Source: Bacteroidota bacterium (lineage in GTDB: Bacteria; Bacteroidota; Bacteroidia; Cytophagales; Cyclobacteriaceae). Taken from it: 64,000 bases of DNA. Positions within the stretch are counted from its first letter, which is position 1. Each line of letters opens with the position of its first letter. The position numbers and the translations under genes were made by a program. A model generated the notes under the pieces. That model saw nothing but the letters and a program-made list of their open reading frames with translations, was not told where the DNA came from and did not search any database. Below, piece after piece: positions 63,176 to 64,000 of the stretch. Location: assembly GCA_016191555.1 (NCBI GenBank), contig JACPVX010000018.1, positions 206,369 to 270,368 on the forward strand, written 5' to 3'.

Positions 63176-64000
63176 TTAAACTAACTGGCTCAGCTCTAAG
63201 GCATTAGCAAACAGAACAAGGTTAGAAGGAGCCGATACGGTAGTTTTCTTTAGGGCATAACCAGTGGCCAGTATTTTTGCACTTCCACAATCTGCGCAAA
63301 GTTTGTCGACATACTTTTGCAATTCAGACGCTCGGGGATGGGTTGTGAAAGACGTAATTACGAGCTGTGGTTTGTGAACTTCAAAAATGGACTTCAAAGA
63401 AGAATATGGCACCGTCTGACCTAAATAATATGTTCGAATACCTTTCTTTTTGACGATGTAATAATAAAAGAGAAGAGATAATTCGTGCAGCTCATTCTCA
63501 GGTAAAAATAAAATCGCCTTCGTTGATTCTTTTGGTGCCAATGGTAATGCATCAATCGCCACAATCATCTTTTGGCGAATCAAATGCGTAATGAAATGCT
63601 CTTGAGCCGGGGTAATATTATTGGTGAGCCACAAAACTCCAATCTTCTCAAGGAAAGGGTAAATGATTTCAAGAATCATTTTTTCGAATCCAAATTTGAT
63701 GGTAAGCTGACCGAGCATCCGTTCAAATTGCTCTTCATCCATGTCCACCAAAGCCACAATCAACTGCTCAATATAAATGTCGATGGAGTTCTCCTTTTCA
63801 CTGAGATCAGCCACCTGCTGATTGATTTCGTTCAGGCTCAATTGAACAATGCGTGAGATTTTCACACCGTTATTATTCAGCACAGAAACATTGATGATCT
63901 TTTTTAGATCGTCATCGGAATAATACCGAATATTGGTTTTGGTGCGCTGAGGCTCAATTAGTTGATGCCTTTTTTCCCAAATGCGAATCGTGTGGGCTTT
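63176..64000 (-). CDS. CarH/LitR-type MerR regulator with B12-binding light sensor (partial)
   Basis: The frame is open to the window edge; 274 residues are visible and the N-terminus is missing. The visible start is the MerR winged helix (HTIRIWEKRHQLIEPQRTKT then NIRYYSDDDL). A helical bundle follows with W-x9-EH (WLTNNITPAQEH), the signature that covers the adenosyl group in CarH. The cobalamin domain has the axial His in ENELHELSLLFY (Ser in place of the usual Gly). CarH proteins bind AdoB12, repress in the dark and release DNA in light. The short frame from 63883 is not the real start. Confidence 0.9.
   Translation of the reverse strand, partial: KAHTIRIWEKRHQLIEPQRTKTNIRYYSDDDLKKIINVSVLNNNGVKISRIVQLSLNEINQQVADLSEKENSIDIYIEQLIVALVDMDEEQFERMLGQLTIKFGFEKMILEIIYPFLEKIGVLWLTNNITPAQEHFITHLIRQKMIVAIDALPLAPKESTKAILFLPENELHELSLLFYYYIVKKKGIRTYYLGQTVPYSSLKSIFEVHKPQLVITSFTTHPRASELQKYVDKLCADCGSAKILATGYALKKTTVSAPSNLVLFANALELSQLV

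Noticed and set aside
63176..63883. 235-residue B12-binding protein starting at 63883
   Set aside because: The same frame continues to the window edge and encodes the MerR helix-turn-helix, so 63883 (GTG) is an internal codon.
1..64000. tRNA, rRNA, insertion sequence or prophage
   Set aside because: No cloverleaf-like sequence, rRNA motif, transposase, integrase or phage gene was seen by eye. A covariance-model search would be needed to exclude small RNAs.

Overview
The window is 64 kb of a Bacteroidota chromosome. Four things point to this phylum: FtsX/MacB-type permeases of about 800 residues, a CarboxypepD_reg/plug protein, a FISUMP lipoprotein, and weak or absent Shine-Dalgarno sequences with TTTG-N18-20-TACTTT-like promoters. 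The carotenoid set (CrtB, CrtI, CrtY, CrtZ, CruF, CrtD, CrtA-type) and a DTE-type proteorhodopsin with Blh suggest a pigmented, light-exposed, probably aquatic member, most likely Cytophagales-like. That last placement is inference. No rRNA, tRNA, CRISPR array, transposase or prophage was found.

Layout. 1-11.7 kb: two ABC permeases, a TonB-plug-type surface protein, DinB, a lipoprotein and a large BNR-repeat secreted protein. 11.8-16.8 kb: carotenoid tailoring cluster (crtA-type hydroxylase converging on crtY, cruF, crtD, crtZ and an SRPBCC gene). 17-32.6 kb: accessory region with a hydrolase, an ECF sigma and membrane partner, a VapBC-type toxin-antitoxin pair, many small secreted or membrane hypotheticals, a 20-bp tandem repeat array, an AraC-type regulator, a frameshifted gene and a second sigma factor. 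32.8-44.3 kb: light island. It holds an NmrA/DUF2867 protein, a cyclophilin-like protein, the operon proteorhodopsin - blh - TIGR03643/DUF2805 - FAD-domain photolyase relative, a divergent MpaB-type oxygenase, two fasciclin proteins, and the operon SDR - flavin reductase - DUF2256 - PhrB-like photolyase. 44.3-49.4 kb: a KdpDE-like two-component system in one operon with a Kup potassium transporter and a porin-like protein. 49.5-54.2 kb: a pirin-like protein, an intradiol-dioxygenase-like protein, a Ser/Thr-rich lipoprotein and a LytS/LytTR system. 54.3-57.6 kb: an ABC transporter operon ending in a class I photolyase. 57.7-64 kb: DUF2490, a desaturase, then idi, crtB, crtI, an ECF sigma and a CarH-type B12 photoreceptor (cut by the window end).

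How it fits together. Idi, CrtB and CrtI make lycopene. CrtY can give beta-carotene, which Blh cleaves to retinal for the rhodopsin. CruF, CrtD, CrtZ, CrtY and the CrtA-type enzyme are the full set expected for saproxanthin/myxol-type monocyclic xanthophylls. A CarH-like AdoB12 light sensor and an ECF sigma sit directly upstream of crtI and are the likely light switch. Three photolyase-superfamily proteins and several poorly characterised partners (TIGR03643, DUF2256, DUF2867, two flavin reductases, MpaB) share the region, which suggests a coordinated light harvesting, light repair and redox programme. The most novel items are the FAD-domain-first photolyase relative inside the rhodopsin operon, the PhrB-like photolyase lacking Fe-S cysteines, the unlisted 46-residue DUF2256 gene, and a 195-bp tandem duplication whose two coding remnants differ only synonymously apart from one terminal codon and a stop codon.
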